Origin: Halomonas sp. GT | GTDB lineage: Bacteria; Pseudomonadota; Gammaproteobacteria; Pseudomonadales; Halomonadaceae | Direction of reading: 5' to 3' | Assembly: GCF_002082565.1 (NCBI RefSeq) | Contig: NZ_CP020562.1 | Location: 2,232,001 to 2,296,000 of the forward strand | DNA length: 64,000 nt | In this document: positions 16,319 to 24,373 of the stretch, in pieces | Layout of the letters: each line of letters starts with the position of its first letter | How positions within the stretch are numbered: the stretch's first letter is position 1 | Notes under the pieces: generated by a model | What the model was told of the DNA's origin: nothing | The model's database searches: none | What the model saw: only the letters and a program-made list of their open reading frames with translations | Made by a program: the position numbers and the translations under genes

Positions 16319-18493
16319 ATGCCTCTTGGGAACATCTTCAACAAAGCGGCTCAGCGCCGCAAAGCACGACTGTTGCGCGCGATGACACTGCTCGCGATGG
16401 GTATTACGCCCGTGACCGCCTGGGCGCAAACGAGTGCTGAAAATCAATCCCTGGATACCGTCACCGTCACGGGCTCCGTACCCACCTATGGCGATACGCC
16501 ACCGCCGGCCTTCGCCGGTGGCCAAATCGCGGCGGGGGGCCGAGTGGGTCTGATCGGCGAAAAGGACGCAATGGACGTGCCTTTCAACGTCATCAGCTAT
16601 ACCAGTGAGCTGATGGAGAATCAGCAATCTCAAACACTGGGCGATACACTTCAGAATGATGCCTCGGTATCGGTAGGGTTAGGCTTTGGTATCTATGGCG
16701 AAGCGTATAAGGTACGTGGTTTCAATCTTACCGGTGACGACGTCGCTTATGGAGGTCTCTACGGTGTATTGCCGCGACAAATCATCAACAGCGACCTTGC
16801 CGAGCGCGTCGAAGTCTTCAAAGGCGCCAGCGCTTTTACGTCGGGCATTCCCATCGGCGGGAGCGGCGGAATTGGTGGCACCATCAACATCGAGCCCAAG
16901 CATGCGGGGGATGATCCGATGCTCAATCTATCCAGTGGTTATCGCTCCGATGGCTACGGCGAAGTGGGCGTCGATGCTAGCCAGCGTTATGGTGATCAGC
17001 AACAATGGGGAGCACGCGTAAGTGCCACGCGCGGCCGTGGTGATACCGCCATTGATGACGAAACCCAGCGCGACACCTCCGTCGTCGTTGGGCTCGACTA
17101 TCGTGGCGAACAAGGCCGGATATTGTTCGATGTCGGTCATCAAAAGCTCACCCTGGATGGCGGCCGCTCAAGCGTCAACACTGGCGCTGCCACTCAGGTG
17201 CCAGCAGCCCCGGATTCCTCGTTGAACTACACCCCCTCGTTCGGTGGAACCGAGCTAGAAACCAATTTCGGCATGGTCAGGGGCGAATATGACCTCACCA
17301 ACACCTGGACCGCTTTCGCGGCCTTGGGGGGTAACCGCACGCTCGAAGGCATCGTGTCGGCGACCCCGCGCCTTACCGATGATACAGGTAACGCCAGGGT
17401 CAACGACTTCGAGACCAACAACCACATCGACAACGTCGCCAGCCAAGCGGGACTTCGTGGGTATGTGTTGACTGGCCCGGTTAGCCATGACATCACCGTT
17501 GGCTACTCTAGCGCCTATCGCAAGTTCGACACGGACTGGAATTTCCTCTCGGCAGGCTCGACCAACATCTACAATCCCGTCGATTTATCTCGTCCGGATG
17601 GCACGCCTTTCGTGGGGGGGAGCGTGACGCGCACACGCTCCCAAGGGGTCACGCTGAGCGATACGCTTGGATTCATCGACGACCGACTGTTGCTGACACT
17701 GGGGGCACGCTATCAGGAACTCGAGATCGATGAACGCCCTAATGCCGGTAGCAGCAACCGCTATGCCGACCGTCGGGTCACCCCCGCCGTCGGCGCGGTA
17801 TTTAAGACCACGGATAATATCTCGCTCTACGCCAACTACGTCGAAGCATTGCAGGATGGCGGCACGGTCACCGATACCACAGCACTGAACTTTGGGCAGC
17901 AATTGGGCATTGCCCATGCCAAGCAGCACGAGGTGGGCGCTAAGTTCGACTACGGCAACCTAGGCGGTGGCATTAGCCTGTTCCAGATTGAGCTACCCTC
18001 TGCAGCGGTCGTCGATGGCGTCGGCAACCTGGATAACAAGCAGCGTAATCGCGGCCTGGAACTAAGTCTTTACGGTGAGCCGACGACAGGCGTGCGTCTG
18101 TTTAGTAGCGCGACCTGGATAGACGCCGAACTCACCAAAACACAGGATGGCAACGAAGGAAATGACGCCACGGGCGTTCCTGAGTATCGTTTTGTGTTCG
18201 GTGGCGAATGGGACACATCCTTCATCGAGCGCCTCACTGCCACTGGTCGCGTCCTGCACACGGGCTCGCAGTACGCCGATGTAGCTAACGACTTGAAGCT
18301 GGATTCCTGGACACGCCTCGATCTTGGCCTGCGCTACACCACGCCGGTCGGTGGCGCTGATTGGATCTGGCGCGCAGGCATCGACAACGTGACCGACGAA
18401 AATTACTGGTCAGGTGCCTCGACGTCCTTTGCGAATTATTTGATTCAAGGCGAACCACGTACCTTCAAGCTTTCGGCGACCGTAGAGTTTTAA
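16319..18493 (+). CDS. TonB-dependent siderophore receptor
   Basis: About 724 residues from the chosen start. The ATG at 16319 gives a basic n-region and hydrophobic core ending VTAWAQ, then a TonB-box-like segment (SLDTVTVTG), a plug domain (TLGDTLQNDASVSV, YKVRGF, RVEVFKGASAF, GGTINIEPK) and a 22-strand barrel ending in phenylalanine (LSATVEF). The frame opens 33 codons earlier at a GTG, with an ATG at 16226, but that leader has no signal character. Plug features (ERVEVFKGASAFTSGIP) place it with ferric hydroxamate-type receptors. It imports a ferric siderophore across the outer membrane with TonB energy. The divergent fhuD-like gene suggests a hydroxamate ligand; this is inference. Confidence 0.88.
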   Translation: MPLGNIFNKAAQRRKARLLRAMTLLAMGITPVTAWAQTSAENQSLDTVTVTGSVPTYGDTPPPAFAGGQIAAGGRVGLIGEKDAMDVPFNVISYTSELMENQQSQTLGDTLQNDASVSVGLGFGIYGEAYKVRGFNLTGDDVAYGGLYGVLPRQIINSDLAERVEVFKGASAFTSGIPIGGSGGIGGTINIEPKHAGDDPMLNLSSGYRSDGYGEVGVDASQRYGDQQQWGARVSATRGRGDTAIDDETQRDTSVVVGLDYRGEQGRILFDVGHQKLTLDGGRSSVNTGAATQVPAAPDSSLNYTPSFGGTELETNFGMVRGEYDLTNTWTAFAALGGNRTLEGIVSATPRLTDDTGNARVNDFETNNHIDNVASQAGLRGYVLTGPVSHDITVGYSSAYRKFDTDWNFLSAGSTNIYNPVDLSRPDGTPFVGGSVTRTRSQGVTLSDTLGFIDDRLLLTLGARYQELEIDERPNAGSSNRYADRRVTPAVGAVFKTTDNISLYANYVEALQDGGTVTDTTALNFGQQLGIAHAKQHEVGAKFDYGNLGGGISLFQIELPSAAVVDGVGNLDNKQRNRGLELSLYGEPTTGVRLFSSATWIDAELTKTQDGNEGNDATGVPEYRFVFGGEWDTSFIERLTATGRVLHTGSQYADVANDLKLDSWTRLDLGLRYTTPVGGADWIWRAGIDNVTDENYWSGASTSFANYLIQGEPRTFKLSATVEF

Positions 18494-18522
18494 TAAACGC
18501 ATCCTTTTTACCGTTATCCTAA

Positions 18523-18544
18523 GGGCGCTTCCGATGAAGCGCCC
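18523..18544 (+). terminator. hairpin terminator after the TonB receptor gene
   Basis: GGGCGCTTC, a CGAT loop and GAAGCGCCC form a perfect 9-bp GC-rich stem 30 bases after the stop codon. The following bases (TCACTGTTTA) are only weakly T-rich, so termination may be incomplete. Confidence 0.6.
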
Positions 18545-18750
18545 TCACTGTTTACGGCGAGGCAATGAAAGCCTTAACGTGAGAGGAGTATTCAGAATGG
18601 TAGCAGGTATCAAACTCTAGGTAAGACTTTACAGTATGTGCAAAGGCAGTTTTGAAGCTGGGAAATTTGTAGAGACTCTTGACACGAGAGTGACGGAGTT
18701 TGCGCCTGCACATGACAACACCCCATTACGTAGGTTTACTACAAAAAAGG

Positions 18751-18801
18751 TTATGTCACGAGAGACCGAAAATTATGTCATTTTGATCGGAATTAATGTC
18801 A
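18751..18801. repeat. three phased TWATGTCA direct repeats
   Basis: TTATGTCA occurs at 18751 and 18773, and TAATGTCA at 18794, so the spacing is 22 and 21 bases. Each copy is followed about 8 bases later by a CCGAAA/TCGGAA/CCGGAAA-like motif, making three copies of a loose 22-bp unit. Such arrays occur at the ends of IS21-family elements and at some regulator sites. No transposase lies nearby. A 91-residue frame across this area also crosses the SRP RNA and is not a gene. The whole gap 18494-18828 otherwise holds only the terminator at 18523. Confidence 0.55.
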
Positions 18802-18828
18802 AAACAGGCCGGAAACGACAGAAATGGA

Positions 18829-18938
18829 GGCGGCCCCAAAAGCCACATCCCGGCACACGCAGCCACCACTACCGTTGCTCCCTTCCGGGCCTGGCGGGGT
18901 TTGCAGTTTAGCGTTGCGGGAGGACCTAAGGGGCCACC
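18829..18938 (-). ncRNA. ffs: 4.5S RNA of the signal recognition particle
   Basis: Read on the minus strand, the sequence has the conserved apical region of small bacterial SRP RNA: CAGGCCCGGAAGGGAGCA with the GGAA tetraloop, preceded by CTCCCGCAACGC and followed by GTGTGCCGGGATGTGGC. The ends pair (GGTGGCCCC with GGGGCCGCC, one G-U) to form the closing helix. The length of about 110 fits the 114-nt E. coli RNA. It binds Ffh to target membrane proteins co-translationally. It lies just downstream of a tRNA-Met gene on the same strand. Ends are set by the closing helix and may be off by a few bases. Confidence 0.95.
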
Positions 18939-18985
18939 ATAACGGCACACTCTGGTATTTCTAAGTGAGTGTACTGATGCTGATG

Positions 18986-19062
18986 TGGTGGCTACGCCCT
19001 GATTTGAACAGGGGACCCCATCATTATGAGTGATGTGCTCTAACCAGCTGAGCTACGTAGCC
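18986..19062 (-). tRNA. tRNA-Met (CAU), elongator type
   Basis: The minus strand folds into a full cloverleaf: GGCTACG/CGTAGCC acceptor, a D arm with AGCTCAGCTGGTTAGAGC, an anticodon stem CATCA/TGATG holding loop CTCATAA (anticodon CAT), a T arm CCCTG-TTCAAAT-CAGGG and an encoded CCA end. The sequence is nearly that of the E. coli elongator tRNA-Met, and position 1 is a paired G, unlike initiator tRNA. It is 77 nt including CCA. Confidence 0.97.
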
Positions 19063-19165
19063 TTTCCCTCATCAACGGGTGCAGATTATGCCTATCTTAA
19101 CTATGAAAGGCAAGCCAAAAACGACCTGCCTTTCATTCAACTACCCTGTTGAGTGAATAGTGTGC

Positions 19166-20098
19166 TTATAAGGCTGCTTGGACTGCCGGCAGCGCTTCTT
19201 CTCCAGCTCGGGTAGTCACTCCTTCGAGCCATGCTGCTAGCACATCACCGTTTTCATTAAGGTAACTGCGTGCTGCCTCTCGCGGGTCTACCCCATCATC
19301 CATAATGGCACTCATCAGCTGGTTTTCCATTTCCAGGGTGAACGTCATATTTTTCAGCAATTCACCGACATTAGGACACGCCTCAACAAACCCCGCCCGG
19401 GTATTGGTATGCACGGTTGCACCACCCAGATTGGGGCCAAAGTAGTCACCAGCATCAGATAAATACGCCATATCAAAATTAGTGTTCATTGGATGCGGTT
19501 CCCAGCCTAAAAATACCATCCACTCCTCATTTGGCACTCTAGCGCGAAGCTCAGCCAGCATACCCGCCTCGCTCGAATCGACGACTTGCCAATCACCTAG
19601 CCCATAGGCGTTATCGTCAATCATTTGCTCAATCAGCTCGTTACCATCATTGCCAGCTTCAATGCCGTGCAAACGCTGCTCAAACTGATCAGCATGCTCT
19701 GCCAAATCATTAACAGAGGTCACGCCCGCATCATAGACATATTGAGGCACTGCCAGGGTGTACTTAGCTCCCTCAAGGTTGACCACTAAGCGCTCAACCT
19801 CGCCGCGCTCCACATAGGGGTCGCTGATAGAGGCCATCGACGGCATCCAGTTGCCTAAAAAGACGTCAAAATCATTATTACCCATGCCCGCATAAGCAAT
19901 CGGCACCGAGACAGTATCAACACGCGTTTCATAACCAAGCGCTTCCAGTACTTCACTGGCCAATGCTGTCGTTGCCGTAATATCAGTCCAGCCCACTTCT
20001 GCAAAGCGAACACTACTACACTCATTAGCAGAGGCCGCTGCCGGTAAACAGGCAGTCAGCAATAATGTGCTTAGACTTCGTGTGTATGTCCGTTTCAT
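19166..20098 (-). CDS. choX: choline/betaine ABC transporter substrate-binding protein (ChoX-like)
   Basis: About 310 residues with a signal peptide ending AAASANE. It belongs to the OpuAC/ProX class of quaternary-amine binders. The aromatic cage positions are visible: Trp in FAEVGWTDI, Trp in FLGNWMPSM, Tyr in VPQYVYDAG and Trp in VFLGWEPHPMN, the ChoX arrangement. The start at 20098 is chosen for its GGGGAAG site and proper signal peptide; the frame extends 33 codons upstream across the BetI operator region. No permease or ATPase gene is adjacent, so it must serve a transporter encoded elsewhere. It is divergent from betIBA and shares their control region, which supports choline as the ligand. 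Confidence 0.87.
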   Translation of the reverse strand: MKRTYTRSLSTLLLTACLPAAASANECSSVRFAEVGWTDITATTALASEVLEALGYETRVDTVSVPIAYAGMGNNDFDVFLGNWMPSMASISDPYVERGEVERLVVNLEGAKYTLAVPQYVYDAGVTSVNDLAEHADQFEQRLHGIEAGNDGNELIEQMIDDNAYGLGDWQVVDSSEAGMLAELRARVPNEEWMVFLGWEPHPMNTNFDMAYLSDAGDYFGPNLGGATVHTNTRAGFVEACPNVGELLKNMTFTLEMENQLMSAIMDDGVDPREAARSYLNENGDVLAAWLEGVTTRAGEEALPAVQAAL

Positions 20099-20184
20099 GT
20101 TGATCTTCCCCATTATCGGTTTTATATGAACACGCTCTATACGCAACAGTCGTAGAGACGAGAAAACAACGCAGGCTTTTATTG

Positions 20185-20198
20185 ATTGAACGTTCAAT
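20185..20198. promoter_or_regulatory. BetI operator candidate
   Basis: ATTGAACGTTCAAT is a perfect 14-bp palindrome in the intergenic region between choX and betI. TTGAACGTTCAA-type palindromes are typical of BetI sites. One site here could control both the divergent choX and the betIBA operon, with release by choline. The identity of the bound protein is inferred from position. Confidence 0.75.
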
Positions 20199-20289
20199 AA
20201 AAAAATGTCATCATGCTCAGGTAATCATGCCTACTCCTGGTTTTCAAGGACAGGAGCCAATGGGCATTCAACGTCAGTAGGAGATAGCT

Positions 20290-20913
20290 GTGCCTAAGGT
20301 GGGAATGGAACCGATACGCCGCCAGCAGTTAATTAAGGCTACCATGGCGGCCATTGACGAAGTTGGTTTAGCAGAAGCAACTGTCATGCGAATTGCCCGT
20401 CATGCTGGCGTTTCGGCGGGCATCATTAGTCACTACTTTGGCGGCAAGGATGGCCTGCTGGAAGCAACGATGCGGCAGATCTTGACCGATCTTAGTGATG
20501 CCGTTGCAGCACGCCGCCGTGCGTTAGAAGACGACTCCCCCCGGGCTCATATTGGCGCCATCATCGAAGGTAACTTTGATCGCACTCAGGTGACCGGCCC
20601 TGCCGCCAAAACATGGCTCGCCTTTTGGGCCAGCAGCATGCATAAGCCCGTGCTTCAGCGGCTTCAGAATGTCAACGACCGCCGTTTGTACGCCAATTTA
20701 TGTCATCAATTCCAGCGCGTCATGCCCCGCTCAGACGCTCGCAATGCGGCTCGCGGGCTGGCCGCGATGATTGATGGTCTCTGGCTGCGTGGTGCACTTA
20801 CGCCAGAAGGGCTCGACGCCGCGGAAGCGCGACATCTTGCGCACACCTATCTCGACCAACTGCTTATTCATCATGGATGCCAGCAACGCGCATCCACTGC
20901 AGAAACACAGTAA
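20290..20913 (+). CDS. betI: BetI, choline-responsive TetR-family repressor
   Basis: 207 residues. The N-terminal helix-turn-helix (residues ~20-60, [28 protein letters not shown]) is the characteristic BetI form, and the C-terminal ligand domain carries the BetI signature [21 protein letters not shown]. The start codon is GTG with an AGGAG site before it. It represses the bet genes and is relieved by choline. The stop codon is followed 10 bases later by betB, so betI-betB-betA form one operon, in the usual gammaproteobacterial order. Confidence 0.95.
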   Translation: MPKVGMEPIRRQQLIKATMAAIDEVGLAEATVMRIARHAGVSAGIISHYFGGKDGLLEATMRQILTDLSDAVAARRRALEDDSPRAHIGAIIEGNFDRTQVTGPAAKTWLAFWASSMHKPVLQRLQNVNDRRLYANLCHQFQRVMPRSDARNAARGLAAMIDGLWLRGALTPEGLDAAEARHLAHTYLDQLLIHHGCQQRASTAETQ

Positions 20914-20923
20914 GGAGACCAAC

Positions 20924-22393
20924 ATGGCCGCTCAAGATATTCAGCCACTTTATATTGATGGTCGTCCGGTAAACGCCACTTCAGGCGAGACATTTACCGT
21001 TTCAAACCCCTATGACGGCAGCCTGCTCGCCACGATTGGCCAGGCAGGCCAATCCGATGTCGATAGTGCTGTAGAAGCCGCTCAACGCGGACAGCGTCAA
21101 TGGGCAGCGATGACGGGAATGGAGCGCTCACGTATTCTGCTGCGCGCTGTTGCTCTGTTAAGAGAGCGAAATGATGAGCTTGCCGAGCTGGAGACTCACA
21201 ATACGGGTAAACCTATTAGTGAAACCGCCAGTGTCGATATTGTGACCGGTGCCGACGCCTTGGAGTACTACGCAGGCCTTGCCCCCGCTATAGAAGGCAG
21301 CCAGATTCCGCTGCGTGATAGCTCCTTTGTGTATACCCGTCGCGAGCCACTCGGTGTCATTGGCGCCATTGGCGCCTGGAACTACCCCATTCAAATTGCC
21401 TGCTGGAAAGCCGCACCTGCGCTGGCGGCGGGTAACGCCATTGTCTTCAAGCCCAGTGAAGTAACGCCGCTAACCGCTATCAAGCTGGCTGAAATTTTCA
21501 CTGAAGCAGGCCTGCCTGACGGTGTTTTCAATGTCGTTCAAGGAGATGGCCGCGTTGGCGCAATGCTGACTGAGCACCCAGGTATCGCCAAGGTATCGTT
21601 TACTGGCGAAGTTGGTACCGGAAAAAAAGTGATGGCCGCTGCTGGTGGCTCTACGCTGAAAGACGTCACTATGGAACTAGGCGGTAAGTCTCCGCTGATC
21701 GTGTTTGCCGATGCTGATTTAGATCGTGCTGCCGATGCCGCTATGATGGCCAATTTTTACTCCAGCGGCCAGATCTGCACTAACGGCACTCGCGTGTTCG
21801 TGGAGCGCAGCGTCAAAGACGCCTTTGAGGCGAAGCTGGTTGAACGCGTTCAGCGAATCAAAGCGGGCGACCCGATGGATCCAAGCGTTAACTTCGGCCC
21901 GCTAGTAAGCTTTGAACATCAGCAAAAAGTGCTTTCCTATATTGCCCTAGGTAAAGAGCAAGGCGCACGAGTATTGGCTGGTGGCGATGAGTGGAATAGC
22001 GGTGATTGGGCGAAGGGTGCTTGGGCTGCGCCCACCATCTTTACCGATTGCACTGACGATATGCGCGTCGTAAAAGAAGAGATTTTTGGGCCAGTGATGT
22101 CAGTACTCGCCTTTGAAGACGAAGACGACGTTATTCGTCGCGCCAATGACACCAAGTACGGCCTGGCGGCGGGTGTGTTTAGCGAAAGCTTAAACCGTGC
22201 TCACCGAGTTATTCACCAGCTGGAAGCCGGCATTTGCTGGATCAACACCTGGGGCGAGTCTCCTTCCGAAATGCCGGTAGGCGGCTACAAAGAGTCGGGC
22301 ATCGGCCGCGAGAATGGCGTCGAGACGCTCAATCACTACACCCAGACCAAGTCAGTACAGATCGAGATGGGGCCGTTTGAGTCGGTGTTTTAA
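20924..22393 (+). CDS. betB: betaine aldehyde dehydrogenase
   Basis: 489 residues, matching E. coli BetB. It is an ALDH-superfamily enzyme: [20 protein letters not shown] in the cofactor fold, [14 protein letters not shown], the glutamate motif [12 protein letters not shown] and the catalytic Cys285 in [13 protein letters not shown]. It oxidises betaine aldehyde to glycine betaine with NAD(P)+ in the cytosol. The frame opens 51 codons earlier inside betI, but a GGAGACC site directly before the ATG at 20924 and family length fix the start. Confidence 0.96.
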   Translation: MAAQDIQPLYIDGRPVNATSGETFTVSNPYDGSLLATIGQAGQSDVDSAVEAAQRGQRQWAAMTGMERSRILLRAVALLRERNDELAELETHNTGKPISETASVDIVTGADALEYYAGLAPAIEGSQIPLRDSSFVYTRREPLGVIGAIGAWNYPIQIACWKAAPALAAGNAIVFKPSEVTPLTAIKLAEIFTEAGLPDGVFNVVQGDGRVGAMLTEHPGIAKVSFTGEVGTGKKVMAAAGGSTLKDVTMELGGKSPLIVFADADLDRAADAAMMANFYSSGQICTNGTRVFVERSVKDAFEAKLVERVQRIKAGDPMDPSVNFGPLVSFEHQQKVLSYIALGKEQGARVLAGGDEWNSGDWAKGAWAAPTIFTDCTDDMRVVKEEIFGPVMSVLAFEDEDDVIRRANDTKYGLAAGVFSESLNRAHRVIHQLEAGICWINTWGESPSEMPVGGYKESGIGRENGVETLNHYTQTKSVQIEMGPFESVF

Positions 22394-22412
22394 ATCGAAG
22401 TAATGGACGCCA

Positions 22413-22456
22413 CCGGTAGGTATATCGAGCAGACACGTCTCTTTTATATCTACCGG
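22413..22456 (+). repeat. hairpin in the betB-betA spacer
   Basis: CCGGTAGGTATA pairs with TATATCTACCGG (one G-U) around a 20-base loop, in the 100-bp gap between betB and betA. No T-run follows. It could protect the 3' end of the betIB part of the message or tune betA expression. Confidence 0.6.
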
Positions 22457-22493
22457 TTCATTACCAATTCTTCGACTCTTCCAAGGTAAAACC

Positions 22494-24170
22494 ATGTCTC
22501 AATCACGCGAATTTGATTACATCATTATCGGCGCAGGTTCAGCGGGTAACGTGCTGGCTACCCGCCTCACCGAAGACAGTGAGGTCAGCGTATTACTGCT
22601 CGAAGCAGGCGGCCCCGATTACCGTTTCGATTTTCGCACCCAAATGCCCGCCGCACTGGCCTACCCGCTACAAGGCAAACGCTACAATTGGGCATTTGAA
22701 ACCGACCCCGAACCGTATATGGATGGCCGTCGCATGGAGTGTGGCCGAGGCAAAGGCCTGGGCGGCTCTTCACTGATCAACGGCATGTGCTATATCCGCG
22801 GCAACGCACTGGATTACGATAACTGGGCCAAGCAACCCGGCTTGGAAGAGTGGGATTACCTCAGTTGCCTGCCCTATTTTAAAAAGTGCGAAACCCGCGA
22901 TATTGGCCCTAATGATTACCACGGCGGCGACGGCCCGGTCAGCGTGACCACGCCTAAAGCTGGCAATAACCCGCTTTACCGCACGTTTATCGAAGCAGGG
23001 AAGCAAGCGGGCTATCCAGAAACCGAGGATGTTAACGGCTACCAGCAAGAGGGCTTTGGCCCCATGGACCGTTTCGTCACACCCAAAGGGCGCCGTGCGT
23101 CGACTGCACGCGGCTACCTTGACGTTGCCAAGCAGCGCAGTAACCTGACCATTGAAACCCATGCAGTCACCGATGTGATTGAATTTGATGGCAAACGTGC
23201 CGTTGGCGTGCGTTACGAGCAAAAAGGTCAGCCACACAAGGCCTACGCTCGCAGGGAAGTGCTGTTGTGTGGCGGTGCCATTGCCTCACCACAGATTCTT
23301 CAGCGCTCTGGCGTAGGCAACCCCGAATGGCTTCAGGAATTAGGCATTTCGGTTGTTCATGAGCTGCCCGGCGTAGGAGAAAATCTCCAAGATCACCTTG
23401 AAATGTACATTCAATACGAATGCAAAGAGCCTATTTCGCTGTATCCGGCGCTGAAATGGTACAACCAGCCAAAAATTGGTGCCGAGTGGTTATTTAAAGG
23501 TACTGGCGTTGGCGCCAGCAACCAGTTTGAATCCTGCGGATTTATTCGTAGCAATGATGAGGAAAAGTGGCCAAATCTGCAGTACCACTTCCTACCCATC
23601 GCGATCAGTTACAACGGTAAAAGCGCCGTCCAGGCACATGGTTTCCAGGCCCACGTTGGCTCGATGCGCTCGGAAAGCCGTGGACGAATTCGATTAACCT
23701 CGAAAGACCCACACGCGGCACCCAGCATATTGTTTAACTACATGGCCAAAGAGAAAGATTGGCAAGAGTTCCGCGATGCGATTCGCTTAACCCGCGATAT
23801 CATCGCTCAACCTGCTTTTGATAAGTACCGTGGCCGTGAAATTTCACCTGGCCCCAGCGTACAAAGTGATGACGAACTCGATAGCTTCGTCAAGCAACAT
23901 GCCGAAACGGCCTATCATCCTTGTGGCAGTTGCCGCATGGGCGAAGGTGAGATGGCAGTCACTGATGGACAAGGCCGTGTGCACGGGCTCGAAGGCCTAC
24001 GCGTCGTTGATGCATCGCTGTTTCCGGTGATTCCTACCGGCAACCTCAACGCGCCTACTATCATGCTGGCGGAGAAAATTGCTGACCGCATCCGTGGACG
24101 TGAACCCTTGCCACGCGCCAACGTGGATTATTACGTCGCTCACGGCGCACCCGCTAAACAAGCTTCGTAA
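22494..24170 (+). CDS. betA: choline dehydrogenase
   Basis: 558 residues, a GMC-family FAD oxidoreductase near the E. coli length of 556. The N-terminal ADP-binding motif is [18 protein letters not shown], followed by GMC signature 1 ([20 protein letters not shown]). The catalytic histidine is His475 in [13 protein letters not shown], and the GMC C-terminal segment ends [18 protein letters not shown]. It oxidises choline to betaine aldehyde, and can go on to betaine, at the inner membrane with electrons passed to the respiratory chain. It is third in the bet operon and a strong terminator follows. Confidence 0.96.
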   Translation: MSQSREFDYIIIGAGSAGNVLATRLTEDSEVSVLLLEAGGPDYRFDFRTQMPAALAYPLQGKRYNWAFETDPEPYMDGRRMECGRGKGLGGSSLINGMCYIRGNALDYDNWAKQPGLEEWDYLSCLPYFKKCETRDIGPNDYHGGDGPVSVTTPKAGNNPLYRTFIEAGKQAGYPETEDVNGYQQEGFGPMDRFVTPKGRRASTARGYLDVAKQRSNLTIETHAVTDVIEFDGKRAVGVRYEQKGQPHKAYARREVLLCGGAIASPQILQRSGVGNPEWLQELGISVVHELPGVGENLQDHLEMYIQYECKEPISLYPALKWYNQPKIGAEWLFKGTGVGASNQFESCGFIRSNDEEKWPNLQYHFLPIAISYNGKSAVQAHGFQAHVGSMRSESRGRIRLTSKDPHAAPSILFNYMAKEKDWQEFRDAIRLTRDIIAQPAFDKYRGREISPGPSVQSDDELDSFVKQHAETAYHPCGSCRMGEGEMAVTDGQGRVHGLEGLRVVDASLFPVIPTGNLNAPTIMLAEKIADRIRGREPLPRANVDYYVAHGAPAKQAS

Positions 24171-24202
24171 AAGCGCAACTCTTGGATACGATTAAGAATG
24201 CT

Positions 24203-24235
24203 AAACGCTATGGCTAACGACCATAGCGTTTTTTT
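24203..24235 (+). terminator. intrinsic terminator of the bet operon
   Basis: AAACGCTATGG and CCATAGCGTTT form a perfect 11-bp stem with a 7-base loop, running directly into a T-tract, 32 bases after betA. Confidence 0.92.
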
Positions 24236-24373
24236 ATGTCTTATTTACGCTACAGTAAAGGGTATATAGCGAACGTATAAGAGTGAAACACTTGCACTTA
24301 GATAGGTGACTCTGACAATATTCAAACATACGTTTAAATGCGTTCATAACTAACTACCCACGGAGACACACCA

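Noticed and set aside
18636..18911. 91-residue plus-strand open frame
   Set aside because: It runs antisense through most of the 4.5S RNA and through the phased repeats, and has no convincing ribosome site or family similarity.
22394..22493. intrinsic terminator between betB and betA
   Set aside because: The hairpin has a 20-base loop and no T-run, and betA belongs to the same conserved operon.
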